Positions 15,984 to 24,260 of a stretch of 64,000 nucleotides of DNA are shown here, in pieces. The position numbers and the translations under genes were made by a program. Below the pieces are notes generated by a model, which saw nothing but the letters and a program-made list of their open reading frames with translations, was not told where the DNA came from and ran no database searches. Numbering within the stretch: the first letter of the stretch is position 1; every line of letters starts with the position of its first letter. The DNA comes from Spirosoma profusum (GTDB lineage: Bacteria > Bacteroidota > Bacteroidia > Cytophagales > Spirosomataceae): the NCBI RefSeq assembly GCF_014699005.1, contig NZ_JACWZY010000008.1, forward strand, positions 124,001-188,000. Reading direction: 5' to 3'.

Positions 15984-17846
15984 CTAACGTATCACAGTTA
16001 CATCCTGTCGATATGAGGTTTGACTACCGTCGGGAAAGAGGCAATCGAGTCGATAGACGTACATACCTTCGGGGGCAGAAGTGCCGTTAATTTGGCCATC
16101 CCAGAGCGCATCGCCACTGGTCAGCGAAAAATTTGTACGATTATACAATACGTTCCCCCATCGGTCATATACTGTAAACGCTGCTACGTTCAGCGAAGGG
16201 AAGCCGAAACGTACCGTCAGTCCATCATTCTGCTGGTCGGCGTTGGGCGAAAAAGCGGTAGGCAGGTGAATCAGATTGGCGCAATCGACTTGAATAGCAA
16301 CGGATTGCGTAAGTACGCATTTATTGTCGTCGCGCATGGTTAGTGTATACGTACCACCCGTCAGGGCCGAAAACGATTCAGTACGTTGGAAGGTCTGCCC
16401 ATCGATGGCGTACTCAACCACAGTTGAATTGGGGTTGGGCGTAATGCTCATCGAACCATTTTTCAGTCCACATCCTTCCATTGTGGTTTCAACCGTAACG
16501 AGTTGTGGCCCTTTACTGGCAGCTACACTCACGGACTGACTGACCGTACAGCCTGTACTATCACGCGCCACTAATGTGTAATTTCCGCCAGCCAGGCCCG
16601 TAAATCGCTCACTCGTCTGGAAGGTCTGATTATCGATGCTGTATCGAATGGGTTTGGTTCCCCCGGCCATTGTCATGGAAGCCTCTCCGTTTGGTTTCCC
16701 ACATGAAGTCGGGGTTGAATAGGCTCCGAGCACGGCCATCGGCTGCCAGTTCGGAAGGCTGAATGCCCGGTTCACTTCACAACCGTTGGCATCGCGTACC
16801 CGAACGGTATAACTCCCTCCCGACAGCTTGGAAAAGACGGGGTTATTTTGAAAAGTTTTTCCGTAATCGATTGAATATGTCAGCGGGGATTTACCACCCG
16901 ACGTCTGCACACGAACTTCACCATTCGCAGTGGCACAACGGGGTGGAGTACTGGTCAGGTTAGTAATGGTAGGGCCGGCATCGGTCGTGATGGTCACTAA
17001 CTGCGAACTCTGACAGCCTGCTACGTCTTTGGCCACAACCGTGTAGGAACCCGGCGCCAGCCCCGCAAACGAGGGTGCATCCTGAAACGTACCGTTGTTG
17101 AGACTATACTTCCATCCCGCTGCCCCCGTTGCTGTTACTTCGATGGAACCACTGGCTTTATCGCAGCCCGAATTGTTTGACCGGGCCGTGAAGTTTGGTT
17201 CAACAACTTCAATCGTAATCGGTATGGTCGGGCTTTCGTTTTTGTAAAGCGTTTGCGTAATATAGAACGTAGTAGTTTTCGTAATAGAGGGATTGAACGT
17301 ATTACCTCTGCCCAGCAAACTGGTTTTAGCCGCCGACGAATACCAGCGAATATCCTTTCCCGTTACAGTCAGATTTATCGGTGTTCCTTTACAGAATTTA
17401 GTACCCGATTTGAGCACAATCCGATACAACTCAACCTTACCGCTACCTTCCTCAGTACACGTAGTCTGATTGGTAATATTTTCGTACGTACCAATCAGGC
17501 TCTCGTCGGCTGCATTATAGGTCATCTGCCCACGCCAGTAGCAAAGTTCCTTTTGCGTATCGGTCTTGCCGTTTTTATCGGCTTCGCTGAATGTAACGGT
17601 AGTTCCCGATACCCGTCCGGTCACATAAGCTACCCCGGCGAATGGTACGTTCGGATTGGCTGTTTGGGCCGTCCCTCCCAACGTAGTGCCCGTTTGCGTC
17701 AGGTCCATGCTATAATTAAAAATCTTCTGATTAGGGTTAGTTGGATACGTAACACCTAACCAGTAACCAGCCACATTCTGTGCGTTACTTTCTGTATAAA
17801 TACTCACCAGCAGGCTGATAACTCCGAACGTACACCCAATCTTCAT
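15984..17846 (-). CDS. secreted T9SS type B (CHU_C) cell-surface protein
   Basis: 620 residues with a signal peptide (MKIGCTFGVISLLVSIYTESNAQ). An N-terminal domain of about 130 residues is followed by four homologous SprB-like modules of about 75 residues, each with a GSYTV-x-x-(R/K)D-x-x-GC core (GSYTVVAKD, GSYTVRVRD, GNYTLVARD, GTYTLTMRD). A C-terminal gliding-motility-associated CHU_C domain (about 528-620) reads LPTAFSPNADQQNDG, FTVYDRWGNVLY, WDGQINGTSAPEGMYVYRL. That domain is the type IX secretion sorting signal that attaches the protein to the surface. The gene is close to pth on the same strand across a large palindrome. It is probably an adhesin or a substrate-binding surface protein. 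Confidence 0.93.
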   Translation of the reverse strand: MKIGCTFGVISLLVSIYTESNAQNVAGYWLGVTYPTNPNQKIFNYSMDLTQTGTTLGGTAQTANPNVPFAGVAYVTGRVSGTTVTFSEADKNGKTDTQKELCYWRGQMTYNAADESLIGTYENITNQTTCTEEGSGKVELYRIVLKSGTKFCKGTPINLTVTGKDIRWYSSAAKTSLLGRGNTFNPSITKTTTFYITQTLYKNESPTIPITIEVVEPNFTARSNNSGCDKASGSIEVTATGAAGWKYSLNNGTFQDAPSFAGLAPGSYTVVAKDVAGCQSSQLVTITTDAGPTITNLTSTPPRCATANGEVRVQTSGGKSPLTYSIDYGKTFQNNPVFSKLSGGSYTVRVRDANGCEVNRAFSLPNWQPMAVLGAYSTPTSCGKPNGEASMTMAGGTKPIRYSIDNQTFQTSERFTGLAGGNYTLVARDSTGCTVSQSVSVAASKGPQLVTVETTMEGCGLKNGSMSITPNPNSTVVEYAIDGQTFQRTESFSALTGGTYTLTMRDDNKCVLTQSVAIQVDCANLIHLPTAFSPNADQQNDGLTVRFGFPSLNVAAFTVYDRWGNVLYNRTNFSLTSGDALWDGQINGTSAPEGMYVYRLDCLFPDGSQTSYRQDVTVIR

Positions 17847-17979
17847 CGCTCACAGGGGTCCTGATTCTGCTACCAAAGCTACACATACAGTAAAGCCTTC
17901 ACAATACTGCATTTGTATGATTTACGGAATGGTCGTCATCAGATGTCTATTATATTTACATTGCCGTTATTTTTACCGT

Positions 17980-18519
17980 ATGAACCAACAGCGTTTAATC
18001 CTATCCAGTCCCCTACTTGAAATTGTGATTAGCCGTTTGGCACAGCAATTGATTGAAACTCACCAGAATTTTGCCGAAACCGTGTTGTTAGGTATGCAAC
18101 CGCGCGGAATTTATTTTGCCGAACGGGTTGCCCGGGAATTGAATCGCACGCTGGGGCATTCGGTGCCACTGGGCTATCTGGATGCTACGTTCTACCGCGA
18201 CGATTTCCGCCGACGCGATTCTCCGCTACGTGCGAATACAACCCATGTACCGTTTATCATTGAAAATAAACGGGTTATCTTAATTGACGACGTACTGGCA
18301 ACGGGTCGTATGGTACGAGCTGCGCTCGACGCCATGACGGCTTTTGGCCGACCGCGAAAAGTGGAATTGCTGGTGCTCATCGACCGACGCTATAACCGCG
18401 ATCTGCCTATTAAGCCGGACTACACCGGCAAGCGCGTCAATACGTTAGAATCGCAACGAGTACTGGTGGAATGGACGGAACAGGGAGCCGATGCCGACCG
18501 GATATGGCTGGTTGGCTAA
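17980..18519 (+). CDS. pyrR: bifunctional pyr operon regulator / uracil phosphoribosyltransferase family protein
   Basis: 179 residues from the ATG at 17980. The frame extends 21 codons upstream to 17917 but those residues (MVVIRCLLYLHC) look like leader, not protein. It is a PRTase fold with the PRPP loop VILIDDVLATGRMVRAAL and the PyrR-type landmarks LLGMQPRGIYFAERVA near the N-terminus and ELLVLIDRRYNRDLPIKPDYTGK near the C-terminus. In Gram-positives PyrR binds RNA to attenuate pyr genes. In Bacteroidota it may act mainly as a uracil phosphoribosyltransferase. No pyr biosynthetic genes lie next to it in this window. It is divergent from the CHU_C gene (134 bp apart). Confidence 0.92.
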   Translation: MNQQRLILSSPLLEIVISRLAQQLIETHQNFAETVLLGMQPRGIYFAERVARELNRTLGHSVPLGYLDATFYRDDFRRRDSPLRANTTHVPFIIENKRVILIDDVLATGRMVRAALDAMTAFGRPRKVELLVLIDRRYNRDLPIKPDYTGKRVNTLESQRVLVEWTEQGADADRIWLVG

Positions 18520-18641
18520 AAAAGTTTCGCGATTTACATCAAACAATTGACAATTAGGGGTTTAATAAATTCATTTTAAGAAGTTTTTAATGTGATAAGT
18601 CTAAGTAATTTCCCTATTTTCGTTGTCTGGAAATACCTAAA

Positions 18642-21215
18642 ATGAGACCTCTTTATACCGTAATCTGTACTTTCTTAATTTTCACTTCATTCAGCATCAA
18701 TGGATTCGGCCAGGGGCAGACTACGTACACCGTTACTGGTCTTATAACTGACTCGAACACAGGTGAACCTATTCCATTTGCCAGCGTGGCGTTGGTCGGA
18801 CGTAAAAACGGTACGTTAACTGACGAGCGCGGTCGTTACACGCTTACGGTTAAACTGTTGACTGATTCGCTGGCGGTCAGCTCGATGGGCTATAAAACTC
18901 TTCGCAAGTTTATCGACAAAGAGCGTGCCTCGCAGGCCGTCGACTTTAAACTGACCTCAGTTGGCACCGCTTTGCAGGAGGTAACCGTTCGGGCGGGCGA
19001 AAATCCGGCCTGGCGCGTGCTACGTCAGCTCCGTAAAAACCGATCCATCAACGACCGAACCCGACTGTCGGCCTACGAATATGACAGTTACGTTAAGACC
19101 GACATTGGCCTCACACACGTAACCGACAGAATGCGCAAGAACCCACTGATTAAGAAAATTAATCAGGCGATGAGTAAGCACGATTCAATCGTCGACGACG
19201 AAGGGCACCGGGTACTTCCTCTGCTGGCTTCTGAATCGGTTTCCCGCTATTATTATCGTGATAATCCGTCGCGGAAGCGGGAGGATATCCGCAAGACACG
19301 TATCCGGGGCGTAGCGGTCGATGATGCCGGACTTAGTTCGCAGTTGCTGGGCGGTACAAATCTGGTGAACCAGAACTTTTACGATAACTACATCCCAATT
19401 CTGGGGAAAGATTTTGCTTCACCTATTGGCGATAACTGGAGAAACTGGTACGAATTTTACCTAGCCGATACTACTCAAATCGGTGATCACGTCTGCTACG
19501 AAATTCAGTTCGATCCAAAACGTCCTGAAGACCTGGTTTTCAAAGGTAAAGCCTGGATCGATACCACTACGTTTGCGCTGTGCATGATCGAAACCAAAAT
19601 TGGTAGCGGGGCTAACCTTAACTACGTTAAAGGGCTGACCATAGAGCAGGAACTTGAGGCTACTTACGATTCAACGTCCAACAAATCCGTTACTGCCGGC
19701 TGGTTGCCCATCAGTATTCACTTAACAGCCGATTTAACCGGTGTAGGTAAACAGTCGCTGGGGTTACGGGCCAACGTAACGCTACGTAACAACAACATCA
19801 TTGTGAATCGCCCAAAGCCGATGTTGTTTTACGAACAGCCCATCGAACCAAGCGATACGGCGGCTACGGCCAACGATGCCTATTGGGCCAGTGTTCAGAA
19901 GAACCTCGCCGGGTCCGATTCACTGAACAAAGAAGATTTAAAAACGCGCGAAATAATCGGTAAGCTCCGGGCCGTACCGGCCGTAAAAGCCGCCGAATCG
20001 GTAGGACAAGTGCTGATTACGGGCTTCTACAAAATGGGAATTATTGATCTGGGCCCTTATCCGTACCTGTTTGCGGTTAACAGCATCGAAGGACTGCGCA
20101 CCCGGATTGGTTTCCGAACGAACGAGTCGTTCAGTCGTAACTGGATTTTTCGGGGTTATCTGGCCTACGGTACGCTCGACAATCGGTTTAAATACGGAGC
20201 CGAAATTAACTATGTGTTTTCCCGCCAGAAATGGACGATTGCCGGTGTAACCATCAACCGCGATCTGGAGCGACTTGGACTGACTCCCGAACTGATTGGC
20301 GGGAACCGGATTTTTTATGCGCTCAGCCGGTTTGGGCGTTATCGGGGAACATACGATAATTTTCAGAAGGAAGCTTTCTTCAAAACCGAGCCCATTCGGG
20401 GTATTTTGCTAACCGCCACCATCGGAAGCCGCGCATTCGATCCGCTGTTTCCGTTCCACTACCGGGAACAGCCTGATATGGGAGATGCCTCGCCGTTACG
20501 TTCCGACATATTCGACGCATATTGGTCGATTGAAGCGCGACTGGCCCGGAAAGAAAAATACCTGATGGACGGTAACGAACGTATTACGTTGGGTACCAAA
20601 CGAGCTCCTATCCTAACGATACGTTATACCCGTGGCGCTAAATCGCTGGGTGGTCAGTTTAATTACGACCGGCTTACGCTGCGGGCACAGCAGTCGCTAC
20701 GTATCGGCGTATTGGGTCGTATGAACTACTTGTTATCAGCGGGTTATATCCCTTCGACGCTACCTGCTCCGTTACTGTTTCCACACATTGGCAACCCAAC
20801 TCCTCTGCTTACAACCAATACGTTCAACCGGATGCAGTACTACGAGTTTGTGAGCGACCGTTTTGTGGCCTTACATTTACAGCATCGGTTTGAGGGCCTG
20901 TTATTCAACCGATTACCGGGCATCCGTAAGCTAAACTGGCGCTTGATTGCCAATTTCGATGCATTGTGGGGTAGCCAATCTGAAGCGAACAAATCATTGG
21001 AAACATCGAAACCGCTGCCAAATGGGGCCCGCTCCATTCGGTTCGGCTCGCTCGACCCCGACACACCTTATATGGAAGTGGGTTATGGCATCGACAACAT
21101 TTTCAAGCTGATTCGGATTCAGGCCATTCACCGGCTCAATTACCTCAATAACAACATGAATGGCATCCCAACGGATAAATTTGCTCTCAAAGCATCTGCT
21201 ACGTTGAGTTTTTAA
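18642..21215 (+). CDS. DUF5686 / carboxypeptidase-like regulatory-domain protein (TonB-receptor-like)
   Basis: 857 residues. It has a signal peptide (MRPLYTVICTFLIFTSFSINGFG), then a carboxypeptidase-like regulatory domain (about 28-115: YTVTGLITDSNTGEPIPFASVALV, G-DERGRYTLTVKL, LQEVTVRAG), then the DUF5686 domain (about 120-857), which looks like a long series of beta strands ending in an F-x-F-type outer-membrane barrel tail (ALKASATLSF). Proteins of this kind are common in Bacteroidota outer membranes. Their precise role is not known to me. The ATG start is 12 bp past a weak -7-like TATTTTCG at 18615-18622. The gene is followed by fdhD on the same strand. Confidence 0.9.
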   Translation: MRPLYTVICTFLIFTSFSINGFGQGQTTYTVTGLITDSNTGEPIPFASVALVGRKNGTLTDERGRYTLTVKLLTDSLAVSSMGYKTLRKFIDKERASQAVDFKLTSVGTALQEVTVRAGENPAWRVLRQLRKNRSINDRTRLSAYEYDSYVKTDIGLTHVTDRMRKNPLIKKINQAMSKHDSIVDDEGHRVLPLLASESVSRYYYRDNPSRKREDIRKTRIRGVAVDDAGLSSQLLGGTNLVNQNFYDNYIPILGKDFASPIGDNWRNWYEFYLADTTQIGDHVCYEIQFDPKRPEDLVFKGKAWIDTTTFALCMIETKIGSGANLNYVKGLTIEQELEATYDSTSNKSVTAGWLPISIHLTADLTGVGKQSLGLRANVTLRNNNIIVNRPKPMLFYEQPIEPSDTAATANDAYWASVQKNLAGSDSLNKEDLKTREIIGKLRAVPAVKAAESVGQVLITGFYKMGIIDLGPYPYLFAVNSIEGLRTRIGFRTNESFSRNWIFRGYLAYGTLDNRFKYGAEINYVFSRQKWTIAGVTINRDLERLGLTPELIGGNRIFYALSRFGRYRGTYDNFQKEAFFKTEPIRGILLTATIGSRAFDPLFPFHYREQPDMGDASPLRSDIFDAYWSIEARLARKEKYLMDGNERITLGTKRAPILTIRYTRGAKSLGGQFNYDRLTLRAQQSLRIGVLGRMNYLLSAGYIPSTLPAPLLFPHIGNPTPLLTTNTFNRMQYYEFVSDRFVALHLQHRFEGLLFNRLPGIRKLNWRLIANFDALWGSQSEANKSLETSKPLPNGARSIRFGSLDPDTPYMEVGYGIDNIFKLIRIQAIHRLNYLNNNMNGIPTDKFALKASATLSF

Positions 21216-21323
21216 TGGCAAAGGGGCAAGGGCATGGGCAGAGGGTAATAGTCGGAACAGAAGACCCTGATCTCTGGTTAAGGAAATGGACGTAGTTCTA
21301 TTTTAGTAACTGCCCTTTGCTCC
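21216..21323. repeat. weak low-complexity inverted repeat before fdhD
   Basis: A run of purine-rich words (GGGGCAAGGGCATGGGCAG) after the DUF5686 stop can pair loosely with AACTGCCCTTTGCTCC just upstream of the fdhD ATG (21325). The pairing is imperfect and the element is called mainly because similar word-palindromes fill other gaps in this window. Confidence 0.35.
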
Positions 21324-21324
21324 T

Positions 21325-22173
21325 ATGTCGTTCGTTTCTCCCGTTACGATTCAGAAAGTTTCCGGCGAAAGCCTGATCGAAACACCTGATTTATTGGCCG
21401 TTGAAGAACCGCTTGAAATCCGGCTGGGCTTTGGTCCGACTGATGATCGCCAGCAACGTTCGGTATCAGTAACGATGCGAACACCGGGTGAAGAAACGGG
21501 ACGTAACGACGAAGAACTGGCTTTAGGCTTTCTGTTTACCGAGGGTATCATACACAAATCTACCGACGTTATTTCGTGCCGTCATTGTGTTCAGGACGCC
21601 CAGAAAACAGGCAACGTAATACGGGTAGAACTCCAGCCTGAAGTCGACATCGACTGGTCGCGCCTGACACGTAATACGTTTACTTCATCGAGTTGTGGAC
21701 TGTGTGGAAAAGCGACTATCGAAGCCGTTACGTCGCTGACGGCGGGGCCCGTTACGTCCGATTTTGCAGTTACTCCTGAAATACTTTATGCGCTGCCCGA
21801 ACGCGTTCGTATCATGCAAAGTACCTTTGCTTACACGGGTGGCATTCACGCAGCCGCACTGTTCGACGCCACAGGCAAAGTGCCTCTCATTCGCGAAGAT
21901 ATTGGTCGGCATAACGCTCTGGACAAACTCATTGGCGCTACTTTCTGGCAAAATGGGCTTCCGCTTACGCAATTCGGCGTGTTTTTAAGTGGTCGTATTG
22001 GAGTCGAACTAGTGCAGAAAAGCTGGATGGCCGGTATCCCATTGCTGGCCGCTGTCGGTGCTCCTTCCAGTCTGGCCGTACAAATGGCCAAAGAAGCGGG
22101 TATCACGCTGATTGGCTTCGTCCGCGACCATCGGTTTAATGTGTATAGTGAGGGGCATAGGGCATGGGGGTAA
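21325..22173 (+). CDS. fdhD: formate dehydrogenase accessory sulfurtransferase FdhD
   Basis: 282 residues. FdhD carries sulfur from IscS to the molybdenum cofactor of formate dehydrogenase-type enzymes. Landmarks: EELALGFLFTEGII, the CRHCVQD pair, the key redox/persulfide loop SSCGLCGKATIEAV, and IREDIGRHNALDKLIG, a conserved FdhD stretch. It is cytoplasmic. The natural partner in this window is the FdhF/YdeP-type enzyme at 32697-34991. The last seven or so residues (EGHRAWG) are encoded by the left arm of a palindrome that spans the convergent ends with the lipid kinase gene, and look like an add-on past the usual end FNVYS. Confidence 0.94.
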   Translation: MSFVSPVTIQKVSGESLIETPDLLAVEEPLEIRLGFGPTDDRQQRSVSVTMRTPGEETGRNDEELALGFLFTEGIIHKSTDVISCRHCVQDAQKTGNVIRVELQPEVDIDWSRLTRNTFTSSSCGLCGKATIEAVTSLTAGPVTSDFAVTPEILYALPERVRIMQSTFAYTGGIHAAALFDATGKVPLIREDIGRHNALDKLIGATFWQNGLPLTQFGVFLSGRIGVELVQKSWMAGIPLLAAVGAPSSLAVQMAKEAGITLIGFVRDHRFNVYSEGHRAWG

Positions 22174-22224
22174 GGGCATAGAGTAAAGCCGACACCAACC
22201 CCTTATACCCCTAATGCCCTATGC
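22155..22224. repeat. inverted repeat holding both convergent stops (fdhD and lipid kinase)
   Basis: Left arm about 22155-22176, right arm about 22199-22224, both built from GCATAGGGCAT and GGGGTA-like words with two small bulges. It includes the fdhD TAA (22171-22173) and the minus-strand TAG (22219-22221). It may terminate transcription from both sides. Confidence 0.75.
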
Positions 22225-23091
22225 ATTTGGAACCAGCATCGTCAGCGCACCTGGTTCAACGCTGGCTTTAAGCGAAGTGATACGTCCGCAGTATTCGCCG
22301 TCTACCTGAAAATAAGCTTTGCGTTGCGTTTCTATGGTGACCGACGTAGCAGGAAGAATTTCGATTTTCTTTGGGTCGAATGGCTTGAAACGCCAGAAGA
22401 GTTTGAGGATTTCCCCAAAGGATAATTGTCGGAAAATAACTACTTCAAACTGACCGTCTGACAAATCACCATCGGGGTTGATGACCGCACCGGTACCATA
22501 CATCCGGGCGTTAGCCAGGACTACCATAAAAGCCGCCCGCGAAACACACGTATCCCCAACATTGATGGATACACGTAACAAACGTGTTTTCCGTAACACC
22601 TTAATCACGCTACGTAGATAGCCAAGCTTACCCCGCAGGTTGTTTTGTTCGTAGTGTTTCACCAGTTGGGCATTCAGGCCAATATCGCCCAGATGCAAAC
22701 AGATATCGTTGTCGTTGATTTTAATAACGTCTACTTTTTTTTGTTTCCCTTCGGTCAGTACCGCCAGACTTCCTCCAACATCTGCCGGAATAGCTAATTC
22801 CCGCGCCATTCCATTAGCCGAACCAGCAGGAAGCACACCTAACGTAACGCCTTTTTTAGTAAGCAGTTGTTCGGCCACAATCTTGAGGGTTCCGTCGCCC
22901 CCAACGGCTACCACGCAGTCAGGTTTGTACTGGTCGATTTGCTGACGTATCGTTTCGGCATCGGTCTTGCCATCGAGTTGAAGAAGATGGATTTTGTGGG
23001 AAAGACTTTTGAAATGTTCTTTGATAGCGTCTTCCCAATTGGATTTGGTTGTTCCACCCGAAACGGGATTGATGGCAAATAAAAAGATCAA
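22219..23091 (-). CDS. diacylglycerol kinase-type lipid kinase (DagK/YegS family)
   Basis: 290 residues. N-terminal catalytic signature: INPVSGG at 8-14, VVAVGGDGTLKIVAEQL with the GGDGT motif (about 61-65), and LGVLPAGSANGMAREL. A beta-sandwich follows (about 130-285). The family phosphorylates diacylglycerol or related lipids with ATP at the membrane surface. The substrate is not certain. The start is a TTG at 23091, because an in-frame stop lies just upstream and no ATG is available between. It is convergent with fdhD, the two stops lying 48 bp apart inside a palindrome. It is divergent from the App1 gene, 47 bp away, also a lipid-phosphate enzyme, so the pair may form a small phospholipid-turnover locus. 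Confidence 0.92.
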   Translation of the reverse strand: MIFLFAINPVSGGTTKSNWEDAIKEHFKSLSHKIHLLQLDGKTDAETIRQQIDQYKPDCVVAVGGDGTLKIVAEQLLTKKGVTLGVLPAGSANGMARELAIPADVGGSLAVLTEGKQKKVDVIKINDNDICLHLGDIGLNAQLVKHYEQNNLRGKLGYLRSVIKVLRKTRLLRVSINVGDTCVSRAAFMVVLANARMYGTGAVINPDGDLSDGQFEVVIFRQLSFGEILKLFWRFKPFDPKKIEILPATSVTIETQRKAYFQVDGEYCGRITSLKASVEPGALTMLVPNA

Positions 23092-23138
23092 CTTCTGCGC
23101 GTTTTAAAAGTTATACAGGCGAGTATTGTTTACACACT

Positions 23139-24206
23139 ATGGAAACCAGTGAATCGCTCTCTGCCTATAAACAAAATAAAAGCGTAAAGGATAGATTACG
23201 TCATCATTTCTTAACGTGGCTCCGGCTGACAAACCAACCCGTTGTGAAACTTTACCGGGGTTTTGGCACCAATGCCAGCCTCACGGTTCATGGCAGCGTT
23301 TTCCGCCGAAGCGCCTTACCTCGGAAAACGTATCGCAACAGCATTTTCCTGAATCTCTTCGGGTTACTACGTCTGTTTCTGGTACGTCCGTATCCACACG
23401 CAACGGTTCGCATCCTGGCGGGCGATCAACTTGCAGAAACCCAATCGGATACGGATGGTTATTTTCGGGTCGATGTTCCGCTAACAAAATCGCTGTCTTG
23501 TGGTTGGCATACCGTTCATGCGCAACTCATCGCAGCTTCATCAGAAAACGTACTGAATGAATGCGAAGGACAGGTATTAGTCCCTCCACATACCGAATTT
23601 GGCTGTATTTCCGATATTGATGATACGTTTCTGGTTTCGCACTCGGCAACTATTCTCAAACGACTTAAAGTCATACTAACCCGTAACGCCCATAGCCGCC
23701 AACCGTTCGAAGGCGTGGTGGCCCATTATCAGCTTCTGGCCGAAGCGAATAGCGGTAGCAATGCGACAAATCCATTTTTCTACGTATCGAGTAGTGAATG
23801 GAATCTGTATGATTATATTCTTGAATTTTCGAAAAAGAACGGTCTACCCGAAGGCGTTTACCTACTCAGCCCACTAAAACAATTTTCGGAGGTTTTTAAA
23901 ACGGGCCAGGGCAAGCACATGACGAAATTCGCCCGGATCGTACGTATTCTGGAAGCTTATCCCAACCAGCGATTTATCCTGCTTGGCGATGATACGCAGG
24001 AAGATCCGAACATTTACGCAGCCCTCGTCAGGCACTTTCCGGAACGTATTGTGGCTGTATATATCCGACAGGTTCATGGCAAAAACGAACCCAAAACCCG
24101 CGACATCCTTCGCGAAGTTGAAGTTGCTGGCGTACCCATCTGTTACTTCGCCCACAGCGCCGACGCGAGAAAGCATTCGCTGGAGTTGGGCTTGATAGCG
24201 ACATAA
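23139..24206 (+). CDS. App1-family phosphatidate phosphatase (DUF2183)
   Basis: 355 residues. The C-terminal half is the App1/HAD-like catalytic domain with the DxDxT-type motif in GCISDIDDTFLVSHSATILKRL (about 160-180) and a later ILLGDDTQEDPNIY with the second acidic pair. The N-terminal half (about 40-150) looks like a beta-rich domain (GTNASLTVHGSVF, YPHATVRIL). Yeast App1 is a Mg-dependent phosphatidic acid phosphatase, and bacterial members probably act on lipid phosphates, but this is extrapolation. No signal peptide. It sits divergent to the lipid kinase. A terminator-like hairpin (24211-24254) follows. Confidence 0.88.
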   Translation: METSESLSAYKQNKSVKDRLRHHFLTWLRLTNQPVVKLYRGFGTNASLTVHGSVFRRSALPRKTYRNSIFLNLFGLLRLFLVRPYPHATVRILAGDQLAETQSDTDGYFRVDVPLTKSLSCGWHTVHAQLIAASSENVLNECEGQVLVPPHTEFGCISDIDDTFLVSHSATILKRLKVILTRNAHSRQPFEGVVAHYQLLAEANSGSNATNPFFYVSSSEWNLYDYILEFSKKNGLPEGVYLLSPLKQFSEVFKTGQGKHMTKFARIVRILEAYPNQRFILLGDDTQEDPNIYAALVRHFPERIVAVYIRQVHGKNEPKTRDILREVEVAGVPICYFAHSADARKHSLELGLIAT

Positions 24207-24210
24207 TTGC

Positions 24211-24254
24211 AGCCTGGACGGGCGTGGACGCTGGTACACCAGCCCGGCCAGGCT
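24211..24254 (+). terminator. hairpin after the App1 gene
   Basis: Arms AGCCTGGACGGGC (24211-24223) and GCCCGGCCAGGCT (24242-24254) pair with one mismatch, with a smaller stem in the loop (CTGGT/ACCAG). A short T run follows at 24257-24261. It starts five bases after the App1 stop and lies before the convergent stop at 24261. Confidence 0.75.
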
Positions 24255-24260
24255 ACATTT

